Assembly (NCBI GenBank): GCA_010015655.1
Contig: ML976689.1
Location: 269,160-333,159, forward strand
Source of the DNA: Bimuria novae-zelandiae CBS 107.79
Lineage: Eukaryota; Ascomycota; Dothideomycetes; Pleosporales; Didymosphaeriaceae
DNA length: 64,000 bases
Direction of reading: 5' to 3'
Shown here: one piece after another, positions 34,078 to 44,743 of the stretch
How the letters are laid out: each line of letters opens with the position of its first letter
Position numbering within the stretch: the first letter of the stretch is position 1
Position numbers and translations under genes: made by a program
Notes under the pieces: model-generated
Databases searched by the model: none
Told to the model about the DNA's origin: nothing
What the model saw: only the letters and a program-made list of their open reading frames with translations

Positions 34078-35292
34078 ATGGCGTTGTCATCGCTTCTTCG
34101 ACCCGCATTGAGAAGCGGACTCAAGTCGCCACCATTCCGCAAACGTCCACGAGCGCGCTCCTTGCACCTCGCGCCGCCGTGGTTGCTCGACGATTACATC
34201 CCCCGATACCACCTTCTTTCGTCCCTCGATGCAGCCAAGAAGCGTTCGCTCGCATATGCGCACCTTAGAGAGTGCAATCTGTGCCCTAGGTTATGTGGTG
34301 TCAACCGGTACAAAGAGACCGGCGTGTGTCTGATTGGCGCCGAGAAGGTCAAAGTCAATACCATCGCACCTCACTTCGGCGAGGAACCGTGTCTCCAAGG
34401 CCACAACGGGTCTGGCAGTGTCTTCTTTTCCGGTTGCAATCTTCGCTGCGTATTTTGCCAGAACCAGTAGGTATTTCCCAGAGCAACATAGTCATTCGCT
34501 TGCTGCTGCATGCTTGCATGGCCACTAGCGCTGACACTATCCTCCCACTTCAGCGACATTGCTCACCAGAGAAATGGGTTCGATCTGACGCCGGAGGAGC
34601 TCGCTGAGTGGTACATGAAGCTGCAGGAGGTAGGCCGCTGCCACAACATAAACCTAGTGACGCCCGAACATGTCGTCCCACAAGTCGTGCTCTCCATACT
34701 CCACGCCCGCGAACTCGGTCTTCGGCTCCCGATCGTATACAACACATCGTCCTTCGACTCTTTAGAGAGCCTCGCACTGCTGGATGGCTTAGTCGACATA
34801 TACCTGCCAGACTTCAAGGTGTGGAGCGATAAGACGAGCAAGCGGCTGTTGAAGGCGGACAACTATACTGCTACAGCCATGGAGAGCATCAAAGCTATGC
34901 ATGCGCAAGTCGGCGACCTCTGCTTCACGGCGGACGGCATCGCGAAGAAGGGTGTGTTGGTCAGACACCTCGTGATGCCTGGAAAGGAAGACGAGGGCAA
35001 AGAAATTGTTCGATGGCTTGCTGAAAATGTTTCGAAAGACATGATGGTGCATGTCATGGAACAGTATTTTCCTCGGGCTCACGTCGGGAAGCCGCGACGG
35101 GGAGGCAAAGACGCTGAGGTCATCGAACCCGGAGGCGTACCTGCCACAGGCGATGCAAAGACCCCGGTACGATATGTGGACATCAATCGTCCTGTAGACC
35201 TGAAGGAGGTGGCTTCCGTGATGCAGGCCGCGAAGGAGGCTGGTTTGTGGAGGTTCATAGAGCCTGCAAGACACGGTGGCTTCAATATGTGA
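34078..35292 (+). CDS. PflX-like radical SAM protein, two exons
   Basis: Exons 34078-34466 and 34554-35292 give 1128 bases, 375 residues. The intron (GTAGGT..TTCAG) splits a histidine codon. The ATG at 34078 is preferred to the in-frame 33973 ATG because it opens an Arg-rich, acid-free leader (MALSSLLRPALRSGLK) that looks like a mitochondrial presequence. Conserved elements are CNLCPRLCGVNR (C66, C69, C73), HFGEEPCLQG, then the radical SAM cluster motif CNLRCVFC (C120, C124, C127) in GSGSVFFSGC..CQNHDIAH, and VTPEHVVPQV, PIVYNTSSFDSLE and DIYLPDFKVW. This is the family of bacterial PflX-like proteins (COG1313), related to pyruvate-formate-lyase activating enzymes; its substrate is unknown. 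An iron-sulphur protein in mitochondria would be plausible. No odd features. Confidence 0.85.
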
Positions 35293-35367
35293 CATTATTC
35301 TTGCTCGCACGCCTTCGAAACAGCGGCAGATTAACCTGGTGTGACTTGACGTGCTTTCCATCGGACG

Positions 35368-36345
35368 ATGAACGCTCCTACCTCAGTCGTGGTTCATGTG
35401 GGACCCATCGCCGAGTCCACCCGCCACAGCATCACTCTTTCGCATTCACAAGCACCATCAATTCGCATTTCTACGATGCCACTCCAGACGAACGACAATG
35501 TTGATCGCGCGGCGGATGCTGCCGAGGACATCGTGGCAACTATACGTACGCTCAAGAAAGAGCGCGATACCTGGAGAGCAGTAGCCGAAGCCTACCAGCA
35601 GGCCTTCGAGGACCAGACTGCACGCCTCCAAGAGCTGCAAAACATATGCATCGCTACACAAGCTGAACTAGAAAATGAGCGCACCGACAACGCCAACCAT
35701 CGCAGGCAGAAATCCGAGGTGTCACAAGCGTCGCTGCGTAGTGGCGACGGACGCACCACAGACGGCACCGACGACACGCTCGAAAACTCCTCTTTCGGCA
35801 CGGCTACCATCTATGAGTCTAACCATGCTGACGTGACCTGGCGTCCAAACTTCTGCTTCCGCCACGTCGAGAACTTTGCTAGCCAGCGCGAATATGCCAG
35901 CGCACTCAAGGAGATCGACCACCTCCTGCGCGGTCCGCTCACACCACAAGCGCGCGTCGAAGGCCTACTGCTCAAGAGCACCGTCATGCGGAAGCTGGAG
36001 TGGCTGTACGACGCGCTTGCCGCCTGTAGTGAGGCCGTTGAGCTCTGCCATCGCCTGGACGAACTGCGCGCCTACCTACCCAAGATCCAGTATCAACGCG
36101 GAATCTGCTATTACCAGCTCCGGATGACGAGAGAAGCGCGCGACGCTTTCAATGAGGTCTGCGCGGACGACGACCTGCTCTACGCCAAGGCGTCGGCGAT
36201 GCGGGATTCGTGCGATGACGAGCTGTTAGGCCGGAGGCTGGGGTTTGAGGCGCACCGTACTGTCACGGAGGGTCTTTTGGCGCAGCTGCATGAGGGCCGT
36301 ACAGAGGTGTGGATTGCGGCTTTCTGTGACGTTGATGTGTGCTGA
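35368..36345 (+). CDS. Hypothetical protein, coiled coil plus TPR-like helices
   Basis: Single-exon frame of 325 residues; an alternative start at 35476 (MPLQTNDN) would remove a poorly structured leader. Residues about 45-110 form a probable coiled coil (AEDIVATIRTLKKERDTW, QTARLQELQNICIATQAEL). After a Ser/Thr-rich stretch, residues about 165-290 are helical with tetratricopeptide-like pairs: HVENFASQREYASALKEID, DALAACSEAVELCHRL and YQRGICYYQLRMTREARDAF. No enzyme motif is present. It is probably a scaffold or adaptor. It begins 75 bp after the PflX-like gene on the same strand. Family not recognised. Confidence 0.68.
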   Translation: MNAPTSVVVHVGPIAESTRHSITLSHSQAPSIRISTMPLQTNDNVDRAADAAEDIVATIRTLKKERDTWRAVAEAYQQAFEDQTARLQELQNICIATQAELENERTDNANHRRQKSEVSQASLRSGDGRTTDGTDDTLENSSFGTATIYESNHADVTWRPNFCFRHVENFASQREYASALKEIDHLLRGPLTPQARVEGLLLKSTVMRKLEWLYDALAACSEAVELCHRLDELRAYLPKIQYQRGICYYQLRMTREARDAFNEVCADDDLLYAKASAMRDSCDDELLGRRLGFEAHRTVTEGLLAQLHEGRTEVWIAAFCDVDVC

Positions 36346-36794
36346 TCTGTGCAGTCCAGGAGACGGCGCGCAGGCCAGCAACTTCGATATCATGCGTCGA
36401 AGGCGAAGCGACTCTCGATACCCCAGCGTTGGCTGCATCCTGCACCGAGGTCGATTTCTTGCGTGACGAATTGATGGCAGCGGTCAGAGTAGGTGTAGGG
36501 GCAGATGAAGAACCGGACAACGTCGCTCAGAGACTTGAACCTTAATTCTTAGCGGCGCCGTATAGCGACGCGATGCGTCTCTGTCTCTTTGTGTGCTAGC
36601 CGTGTTCGTAGCGGAACAACATGTGTTTGCATCTTCCTCTTCTCTTTGTTGTGCGATGAACCTCCCCTCTAGACAAAGAACTCACTCAATGCATCTAGCC
36701 AACCTCTCAGCTCCCCCACCTCGCAATCAACTTCACAGTACTCCGCACTTCCTCCTCCATATCTTCCCATCAAACCAACCCATTAACTCTCATC
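36346..36794. other. Intergenic region
   Basis: Promoter region of the following gene; TC-rich just before the ATG, as is common in fungal promoters. No gene seen. Confidence 0.4.
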
Positions 36795-38303
36795 ATGTCC
36801 CGTCCCCACAGCATCGCGCACAACCCCGACGACAAACCGCCTCTCTCCCCCATACCCCCAGCCCCAAAGCCCAAAGCCACCAAGATCAGAGAAATCGTAG
36901 AACACTGGGAACGTCCCGCGTCTGCACCGCAAAAAGCCGAGCCCGTCAAGCCTAGACATGATTTGAAAGAGGAGTACAAGGGCCCGTGGACGAAGCAGCG
37001 GGAAGAGCGGGCGCGGCTGGAGAGAGTGTGGAAGGGCGAGGGGAGGCTGAGGAAGGAGGATTTGGAGCCGTGGCAGAGGGGGAAGTTGGAGCGGAGGGTA
37101 GAGAGGGGAAGATTGCGTGCTGCGAAAGATGAGGGGGGTGGGAGGGGTAGTGAAGACGGTGCTGACTCCGAGGGTGAGGATGGAGGAGAACAAGGGGATG
37201 GGGGTGTAAGAGGAGGAGATATGCTCCCACCTCCCACCACGCTCGCGCGCCTCCCCAAGCGCCCCGTCCTGCCCGCCTCCATCTCCGCCTTCGAATGGGC
37301 CCTCGAACCCTGGCTCGTCAGCCACCCTAGCTACCGTGCCGCTCTCGCGCCCACTACCCCGTGGTCCTCCTCGCTCTCGTCGTTTCCCTCAGAGGTAGAC
37401 AGTAGCTTCGACAGCGCGGAGGTCTCTGTCGCCACCGACGACGCGTTCCCGGAGATACCGCTGGAGAGCATGGGACTGTACGTGCGCAGCCGCGACGAAG
37501 TCCTCACACGTGTGCGCATGCTGCACGTGCGGACGTTGCTGCTGCGGTGTGCGGTGTTGTGGCGGACGGCGTGGGCGCTGGAAACCACACCCCTTTCCCT
37601 TCCCTACTCAAAACAATATGGCCAGCGAGCACCGGGTGACAGGGACGATGAAGAAGGGAGTGGGGAAAGGATGGCGTCGCACTCGTACAAAGCATATTCC
37701 ACGGCTGGCCGCACTGCCGAGAAAGCGGAGAAAATGGCGCGGGACCTTGGTGTTGATGGGTTGCAGGCAAGGGCGTGGTATTGGCGGGGTCGTGCGGATG
37801 CGGGGAGGAGGTATTGGGATGAGGCGGCGGCGGCGTTTCGGCGGGCGAGGGAGTTGGATCGTCCACCGCAGGGGAGAGATAGAGGTGGAGTGGAGGAGTA
37901 CGGGCGGAGCGGGTTGACGCCGTGGGAGAGGAAGGATGCGGTATGGCTTGGGGATGAATGTACGCGGAGGGATGAGGCGGCGCAGGCGAGGCGGCTTAAG
38001 AGGATGTGCGCGAGGGAGGAGGGTGGGGTGCTGATGGAGATGAGGGAGTTGGAGGACGAGGATGAGGAAGATGAGGTGCCGCTGGGGTATGTACAGGGTG
38101 ATGGTGGTAATGGGGCGGTGGAAGAGGAGTACGTGGATGTCGCGAGGGAGTATTCGACGGAATATCCGGAGTTTATGGTTGCGGTTGGGCGCGTGAAGGA
38201 GAAGTATAAAAGTCGCCCGTTTGTGCCGTTCTCGGAGGAGGAATGGGAATATATCCTGCATGGGGACGAGGGGAAGAAGCGGAAAGACAATGACAGTGAT
38301 TGA
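36795..38303 (+). CDS. Hypothetical charged protein with TPR-like pair
   Basis: Single exon, 502 residues. The start ATG (MSRPHSIAHNPDDKPPLSP) has A at -3. The N-terminal third is highly charged (KGPWTKQREERARLERVWKG, EDLEPWQRGKLERR) and contains a Gly/Glu/Asp-rich low-complexity run. A central part (PVLPASISAFEWALEPWLVS, MLHVRTLLLRCAVLWRTAW) is more hydrophobic. About residues 325-355 (QARAWYWRGRADAGRRYWDE, AAAAFRRARELDRPP) look like one TPR pair. The C-terminus ends with a conserved-looking segment (YPEFMVAVGRVKEKYKSRPF, VPFSEEEWEYILHG). Function unknown. The strong purine bias makes long antisense frames on the minus strand (38605-37604), which are shadows. Confidence 0.68.
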   Translation: MSRPHSIAHNPDDKPPLSPIPPAPKPKATKIREIVEHWERPASAPQKAEPVKPRHDLKEEYKGPWTKQREERARLERVWKGEGRLRKEDLEPWQRGKLERRVERGRLRAAKDEGGGRGSEDGADSEGEDGGEQGDGGVRGGDMLPPPTTLARLPKRPVLPASISAFEWALEPWLVSHPSYRAALAPTTPWSSSLSSFPSEVDSSFDSAEVSVATDDAFPEIPLESMGLYVRSRDEVLTRVRMLHVRTLLLRCAVLWRTAWALETTPLSLPYSKQYGQRAPGDRDDEEGSGERMASHSYKAYSTAGRTAEKAEKMARDLGVDGLQARAWYWRGRADAGRRYWDEAAAAFRRARELDRPPQGRDRGGVEEYGRSGLTPWERKDAVWLGDECTRRDEAAQARRLKRMCAREEGGVLMEMRELEDEDEEDEVPLGYVQGDGGNGAVEEEYVDVAREYSTEYPEFMVAVGRVKEKYKSRPFVPFSEEEWEYILHGDEGKKRKDNDSD

Positions 38304-38756
38304 GCAGGAGCATATAATGATAATACAAGAACATGAGGAGGATATGGAGTAAGTGGTGAGATGTGCGGCTCAGAAAACATGGTGGCGAGTGGTAGGGGCG
38401 TGGCATGTCGAACCGGCATTTTATTGCTGAAGTGGACGTTATGTAGCATAGTGTATTGCGAATTGGACTCTTGCGGGTTCGATACCAGGGCCTCGACGCA
38501 GAAAAGGTCAATGTGGCCGTCAGTCGTGCTCCGTAAATTCAGTACCCTCCCGACGATGGTGATGTGCGTACTAGGAGCAAGCTGTGAATCGGAATGGGAA
38601 GCCATTGGAGTTAGTACATGGCAAGAAACCGGTGAAGTAACGTCAGCGACATCTCAAGCGTCTGGTTTGCACAGGCTGGTCATCCCAATTCGATTCATGT
38701 CGGGTGCGGTACAGCCGGTATCGACCCTCTATGAAGCCGCTAAGGTGGCATGGGAC

Positions 38757-40016
38757 TCATCCCCAGATCGAGCGTACAAAGAGCTGGCGCAAAACCTGAA
38801 ACCCACTTGGTACCATGTTCTTGATGAGATCTTCTCTACTTTGAATGTCCTCTACGACGATAGGGCTGAGCTCATCCACTCCGCTGAGGTTCGGTTGAAA
38901 GAACAAATGCATTCGGGAGAGCCAATGCATAGACTCATGCATTTTCTGATTCAGATCAGATAGCTCTTGCTCATCCCACTTGAAGCTGTGGATTCGATAA
39001 AGGGCGACCATCCTGCGCACGCGGGGCGCTGCGAAATCATTATACGCCATCGTGGAGTCTCCATGGCCATCAATTGGCAGGGAAGCGTCGAATATCGCTG
39101 CTGGGCCACCAGGTAACATGTCTGCGATAATTTCGTAGAGAGGAAACGACGGAAAAGCGCTCATTACGAACGTGTTCTTGACTATGGCGAGGAGCCCGTC
39201 CGGATCATCGAGCACAGTGATTCCATTCTCGGCGAGGACAGTCTTGTCTGACTCCGAGTAATTCGGATCTTGAGCAATGACGCGAACTGGTAGCGATTGG
39301 TGTCCATAGCATTCAGAGTGCTGCTTATACATATCATCGAGAGCTTCGGCAATGCTCAACGCAACGATGTGCTGAAAATAAGGACGATGGGCAGGGTCCA
39401 GTCCCTCTAAAGAGCCAGTTTGCCGCGTGAAACTTCCCAAGCCCATGCAGACAACTCTATCTATGCGAGGCGATCCAGACTGCAAGTGTTGGGTTGTGAT
39501 CTGTAGCTGCAAAAGCGTCCGGGTCTTACTGGCATGGAAAGTGTCGGTGCAAGCTTTCCAGATCCGCTGCTTCTGCGGCAGCTCATTGTCTTGGTGTAGT
39601 GCATGCGATGTCAGTTGCACTGGCGCACATGTTTTCGTAGGATCGAAAATGTGGTCTGGGGGTCCGATTCGCCCGTCGTTATGGCGTGCCCCAATGACTA
39701 GGTCGGGACCTTTTCCGTAGCCATGGGCCGTAATGCGAAGGTAGCTATTGTACCAGTGTCCCGCGTATGCGCGTAGACCTGGATTAGGCGCGTTGACTGC
39801 ATTCGTGAGAGGATTGCGAAGCCAAAGGGGAGCTGTCGTGCCATTCTTCACTTCTACCAGTGACAGTTCTCCGGCGCGCAATTTGGCCGTGTCTTCGGAG
39901 AGCTTCTGCATGAAGTCTCGTGTGTAGATGCCATCCAGGCCGCGTGAGCTGAGAGCATCTTCAAGGGGCTGAAGGTCGTAAGTGGTTGGGTTAGATTGCT
40001 TTTGGCTGGATGCCAT
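38757..40016 (-). CDS. SRR1-like domain protein
   Basis: Single exon, 419 residues, ATG at 40016. The central and C-terminal part carries the SRR1 fold: VVCMGLGSFTRQ, YFQHIVALSIAEALDDMY, VRVIAQDPNYSESDKTVL, ITVLDDPDGLLAIVKNTFVM and SAFPSFPLYEIIADMLP, followed by GPAAIFDAS. SRR1 was named from a plant regulator of the circadian clock and light response, with relatives in yeast and animals; the biochemical activity in filamentous fungi is not established. The protein has no signal peptide and is probably cytosolic or nuclear. The neighbour at 40461 is divergent, with about 440 bp between start codons. Confidence 0.85.
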   Translation of the reverse strand: MASSQKQSNPTTYDLQPLEDALSSRGLDGIYTRDFMQKLSEDTAKLRAGELSLVEVKNGTTAPLWLRNPLTNAVNAPNPGLRAYAGHWYNSYLRITAHGYGKGPDLVIGARHNDGRIGPPDHIFDPTKTCAPVQLTSHALHQDNELPQKQRIWKACTDTFHASKTRTLLQLQITTQHLQSGSPRIDRVVCMGLGSFTRQTGSLEGLDPAHRPYFQHIVALSIAEALDDMYKQHSECYGHQSLPVRVIAQDPNYSESDKTVLAENGITVLDDPDGLLAIVKNTFVMSAFPSFPLYEIIADMLPGGPAAIFDASLPIDGHGDSTMAYNDFAAPRVRRMVALYRIHSFKWDEQELSDLNQKMHESMHWLSRMHLFFQPNLSGVDELSPIVVEDIQSREDLIKNMVPSGFQVLRQLFVRSIWG

Positions 40017-40460
40017 GTGGTCCTATTCATCCATGTACGCAGCGTCAAAGACGTGCCGAAATGTTTGTGCGACGAGAAGGTGTATTTACCGGCGACATCT
40101 AACGCCTGCAAGTGTGTTGTTCGGCCTAGTTGCACAGCCTTTCGTTCAAGTCGACTTGAGATACTGCAAGGGCTGGGAAAGAAGCGCTAGCAGTGATCGG
40201 TTCAGGTGGGTGAATGTTGGTTGAAATACGGGCCCGGGCCGCGCTTTTCTTGGCGCGGTGAATCGGCGGGTGAGGACGGAGCGAAGCAGGGACCAAAATC
40301 GGGATGACGCGGCGGGCCAATCAATTCTCACCACCGACCCCGCTCCCTGACGCAAACACGCGCGTGCAGCCACACCGACAGGTCCGCTCTCGCAACCTCA
40401 CTTGAAAACCTTCTCGGTCTTAAGCTTTCGGGGCTGTACCCAAAACGATTCCCATACCCA

Positions 40461-41218
40461 ATGGAGCCAAGTAACAAACAGATAACGAAAATGGCGAAGC
40501 CCAGCGTGTACGCAGATGCGTTAGCGGCTGGCCAGGGTGTCCTCCGATGCTTGCCTCTTGAGCTCCGACAGTACGTACTAACACACGGGGCAATTCAGCC
40601 GCCTCGTTTCTGGTGAAAGCCACTCACTCTGGACTTAGGGATGTATTTGCGTTCGCAGCTTTGAACTACGTTCAAAGCGGTTCTCGCGGGCTGGTCGAGG
40701 CCGCAGATATCAGCGAGCGCGTACACGAATGGCTGCCACCCATGTGCCATGTCAGCGACGACTTCTTTTTCGAGAGCCTGCCTATGTTTCTTCGGCATAG
40801 TGAGTTGCATCTTTCTCCTTTGTTACTAGTTACCAATAACTTTCTAGTTGACATCGTGGTGCGCGAGGCGTACACTGCGTACAGCCTGTACTTTTTTCTC
40901 CGGGCGACCAACACGTTTGCATACATCTACTCACTCCAATTCCGGGACGCTGCGATTCTTGTACCATTGTTTGCCGGACCGCAGCTTGTTAAACAATGCA
41001 TCAACCTCCGTCATGTGTTGTTCACCTTTGAGGATGAAAACGTTCGGGCCGCCCATCGACACAAGGACATTGGAGCTACCGGCCCCTTTGTTCTTGACAA
41101 GAAGGCTTTTCTAGAAGGCTATGCATTCCGCCAGCTTCTATCACTCAAGCACATAGAGAAGGTCGGCCAGCATTGCTGTTCGCGCAGCTCGTCTCCACTT
41201 ATACGCGGCTCTCACTGA
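40461..41218 (+). CDS. Hypothetical protein starting with LPLELR-type motif, two exons
   Basis: Exons 40461-40570 and 40639-41218 join to 690 bases, 229 residues; the 68-bp intron starts GTACGTACTAAC and ends TTAG. The splice joins GVLRCLPLELRQ to DVFAFAALNYVQSG, a combination seen at the start of many fungal proteins related to F-box or 2EXR families (LPLELR followed by a helix). The remainder (HRHKDIGATGPFVLDKKAF, YSLYFFLRATNTFAYIY) shows no catalytic motif. A second ATG at 40491 would also be possible. The C-terminus may be incomplete, because a different frame at 41173-41436 (YTRLSLTANLRLGR) could be a continuation. Function unknown. Confidence 0.6.
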
Positions 41219-42718
41219 CTGCAAACCTGCGATTAGGTCGAAATAATCTTAAATGGGCAAAACGTAGACCCACCCGAGCTTGGGCATGCTCTCACGTGTT
41301 ATGGTGTTGTGCCATGGTTGAAGAAGAAGTTTCGCAAGCGAAACCGGAACGTCGAAGTGGTACTCTTGTAGCGGATGGTTTTGAGATGACAACTAACATA
41401 TCGAAGACACTCAGCTGCTACCGATCGCGTTCCTAGCAGCGCAATTCTTTTTTGAGATAACGATAGCAGATGTTCGGCTTTTGGGAATTCTGGAAAACCA
41501 AACATCGACTATTTGCTACTGTTTTCTACGCCTTTCTCGGCTCTAGCGAAATGACGCCTGCGGACTGCCGTTCGAGCATCCATATGATCTGTTGAGTCGC
41601 ATCAGGCCTCCATGAAACCCGTCGGTAGAGGGCTTTGCGTTTGCCGGCATTCGACTTGATTGTTGAGTTTGAAAGACATAGATCAGCTTCTTTTTGTGTC
41701 CTTGTATGTCAGGGATTGGGGCCACTGGTCGTTTGGTTAGCATGAAGGCCGCAGAGGCAGGGATAGTTGGACATCACCTTCCTCTTGTGTGCATCTCTCA
41801 CCAAAACCATTGAATATTCAACCCACGAATTTCAAATGAGAAAGCAGAGACATGTGATTCCATGCGACAAGTACGTGATCAGATGTGAGGAGCGTCAGTT
41901 CCGCCTCCGCTGCCGCCTACATCTACCGTGGCCGCATTGTTCGGCTCTTCGTTTCGATTGTGATGCTAAGCCACAGAAGATCTACGCGTCTATAGTGTCT
42001 ACAACGGTCCGCGGATTCGACTTTCCACAGCATCCGGAACTAGCACGTCCTGTCAAAAACGGTGTTGTAAGGATGAGGGCAGGCAAATCCTCCGGACCAG
42101 CTTCCGGCAATGAATCATGGTTTTCCCCCGCGAGATCCCTGTCTGCTTTATGCGTCTTTGATTGGTCAGTTATTAAACCCTCAATCCGAACTCCCCGATT
42201 TCGTGGGCGCGATTCTCTCCACCATGCATACCTAACGTTGCTACTGCGATCGGCACCATATATAAGAGAAAGATTAGCTGCATCTTGGCTTCGATCCAAG
42301 AGAAACAGAAATTAGGAGTATGCGGGCAGTTAGAAGGAAACGCATTTGAGGCGCTCCGCTAGCGAGATCGCGATCGCGATTCCTAGGGCATCGCATATTT
42401 GACAAAGTCCCGCGACAAGCCTGCACCTAATCTCACGAAATCTCTTTTTGCGCGCTCCCTATTTTATGACACGAGGAGCCGAACAACTGCGGTACCTGGT
42501 ACAAAAACCGGACAAACAATCCGAGGGTCAAGAATATTCAGCTGCTGGCTGGTGCTGGCGCTAACAGCAGGAAGCCGCGCCCCAGTGCGCCACCGTTCAG
42601 GACCGCATATCAACAGTCTCCATGAGCTGAGCTACGTCAGTCTCCTTCGAGTAGGTCGTCTTGCACATGAGATCGATCATCGTTCTGCCATCATCGATGC
42701 TCGCTTGCCTCCAGGGTC
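41219..42718. other. No supported gene
   Basis: Short frames only, including a possible continuation of the preceding gene (41173-41436). A 182-codon plus frame at 41767 has no domain and a composition typical of chance frames. Confidence 0.4.
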
Positions 42719-43788
42719 ATGCCTTCTGACGCTGGCACACGTGCATCGTTCTTTCCCAAGGCCGATGCTGCAGTCCTCCAGACGAAATATGAGCCGCCTT
42801 CCCTCGACCTTGAATGGGCGGACAGAGCACTGGACTCCTGGTCGGCAGACGTAGCGAGGACTGTGTATCCTGAACCTACCGACATCTGGAGTCCTGCACC
42901 TATCCCCGACGATCATCTGGCGACATCATGTATTGCGGATCGCTACCTGTTCCCTCTCTTGACGCGCAACGAAAGGCTACGCCTCACGATGTTGTATTAC
43001 TACAGCCTCCGTTTTCCAAAGCGCAACAGATGTCACTGGCTCGACTAGCCGATTGGATCGTTGCCGATATCGTTCACAGTGCACGATCTCGGCGACAGCG
43101 TGAACGCAGAAGAATGATGGAGCTGATGAGCATCGCGCAAAAGCAAATCGAAAATAATAAAAATTTCAAAGCTGTTGTTCTGGACATGCTTCGGACGGTA
43201 TATCCTGAGGCCACCATTGACATCCACACCTCCACCGACGAAGCACTTGTGCTGGAAGGAGGTACGGAAGTTCCTACGAACCAAATTGAACATGACTTAT
43301 GGGAGGATAGCGAATACTTCGACTATCTCATCGAGCAGTTCAATCACCTTGATCCCGTCGCGCCGAGAGTTGTGCGAGTGGTCGCAGCACAATGCGCAAG
43401 CCAGAGCGTTCCCACTTACCTTGCCGTAGGCTCGAAAGACTACAGAGTCGTTTTCTACGACATTGATTCGTCCTTCGTCCACATGGCTTCCCAGATGCTT
43501 TGCCGAGGCTGGCAATCGGCTGCTCTCAGGGAAGCGCTAGACGCGAAAGAGAACTTTCTTCGCGGAATTACGCACCAGTTTAGAACACCCATTCACGGAA
43601 TCCTTGGCTCGGTAGAGCTACTGGCGGAAGAACTGGGCTTGCGCGAGATGGCCGTTTCCTGTACAGATTCAAGACGTGGATCATTCAACTCCACTGTTAG
43701 TGGGACCACAAGGATCCTATGGCCTATATCAAGACCATACGAAGCTCCGCAAGAGAACTCATCTCTACCGTCAATAGTCTATTCTGAG
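42719..43788 (+). pseudogene. Fungal hybrid-type histidine kinase fragment, decayed
   Basis: The frame from ATG 42719 reads DRYLFPLLTRNERLRLTMLY, then switches frame at about 42985-43000 into LLQPPFSKAQQMSLARLADW followed by IVADIVHSARSRRQRERRRM, a helix and linker typical of fungal GAF-containing kinases. The phosphoacceptor box follows: FLRGITHQFRTPIHGILGSV with the histidine at codon 43573-43575. Between 43650 and 43720 the frame slips again; the shifted frame gives DHKDPMAYIKTIRSSAREL and then STVNSLF and a TGA. In intact relatives, as I recall them, a GAF domain of well over 100 residues separates the first two segments, and an HATPase and a receiver domain follow the histidine box; both are missing. 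The copy is therefore a remnant with an internal deletion, a frameshift and a lost 3' half. Confidence 0.65.
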
Positions 43789-43791
43789 AAT

Positions 43792-44743
43792 ATGAGAGAA
43801 GAGTTCGAAAAATTCAAAGCTCATTACGGAAAAAGGAAGCGCTTCCTCGACACGTTAGAGAACGTCGACGAACCTCTTGTATGTCCGACCTATTGCATTA
43901 CTTCGAGGAACTGGATGCCACTCCGCGAGCCCTGCGTCAATGGATAGAGACCCTCAGTTACGAGACATGCGACTTTTACGAGGACGTGCATGAGTATTCG
44001 GGGGGAGACTGGTCAACTCCTTGGTTAGCACCAACCAAAGCTAAATGGACATCTTGGCTTGAGAAGTATTCGCGAGAAGACAATGCAAAAAATGATTAGG
44101 ACCGTTGACGCTTAACCTCCAAGTCTGACTGCTAATGCTGACCACTGATTTAGTGTTGCTGACAATGTCTTCGAAACCTTCGTCGAGCTCGACGTCGCAC
44201 CTTTCTCCTTGGAACTCACAAGCTTGCTTAAAGTGCGATTGCGGCGCGAACTCAGAGACCAAATCCACTCACAGCTAGCCTTTGTTATGGCCGCTTCATT
44301 CTATCCTCCGAAATTCCCTTGTGACAGCATGAATCCGAACTTGACCGGCCAAGACTTCGCCCATGAATTTTCTGAGGTGTATTATTCCAATACAAACTTC
44401 TGCTTCTCGATTGAGGAGGTCGAGAAGCTTCTCACCAGCACTGTTCCAGCTAGACATCCGGCCGATGGATCATGTCCAGAAAATCGAAGTTTTCCTTGAC
44501 ATCAACCGCGGAAGTAACTCTGCTCATCTTGCCAAAATATACGCAGGATTGAACCAAATCCGTCTAATTGAGCGGAAAGACATGTTGAAGCTGGACATAC
44601 CCCTTGATACTAGATTCGTGCACTCGATATCGCGCGATGAAGTTGAAATGTGGAATATCCTTAAAACTCTTTGGCAACCCTTCTGTCTTCCCTTCAACGA
44701 AGTGCTCGTCTGCTTAGAGTTTACGCTTAACACTAGCACTTAA
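43792..44743 (+). pseudogene. Hypothetical gene remnant at the edge of the repeat island
   Basis: Several plus-strand segments look coding but lie in different frames: MREEFEKFKAHYGKRKRF (from 43792), ELDATPRALRQWIETLSY to about 44099, FETFVELDVAPFSLELTS with AHEFSEVYYSNTNFCFSIEE (to about 44450), and PMDHVQKIEVFLDINRGS to a TAA at 44741. The third and fourth segments join with a one-base slip near 44449-44452, next to CCAGCTAGAC. The pattern EFSEVYYSNTNFCF followed by a segment starting with a polar strand recalls fungal proteins of the 2EXR type. Short candidate introns (GTATGT at 43879) do not restore one frame. The gene is either broken or has unresolved introns. Confidence 0.4.

Noticed and set aside
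38470..38500. tRNA-like B box (GGTTCGATACC)
   Set aside because: No A box at the right distance and no cloverleaf could be folded around it.
37604..38605. 333-codon minus-strand ORF
   Set aside because: Antisense shadow of the purine-rich gene at 36795-38303; Ser/Pro/Thr/Tyr-rich repeats mirror its Gly/Glu/Arg codons.
42399..42854. 151-codon plus ORF upstream of the kinase remnant
   Set aside because: Overlaps the better-supported kinase frame and has no conserved segment.
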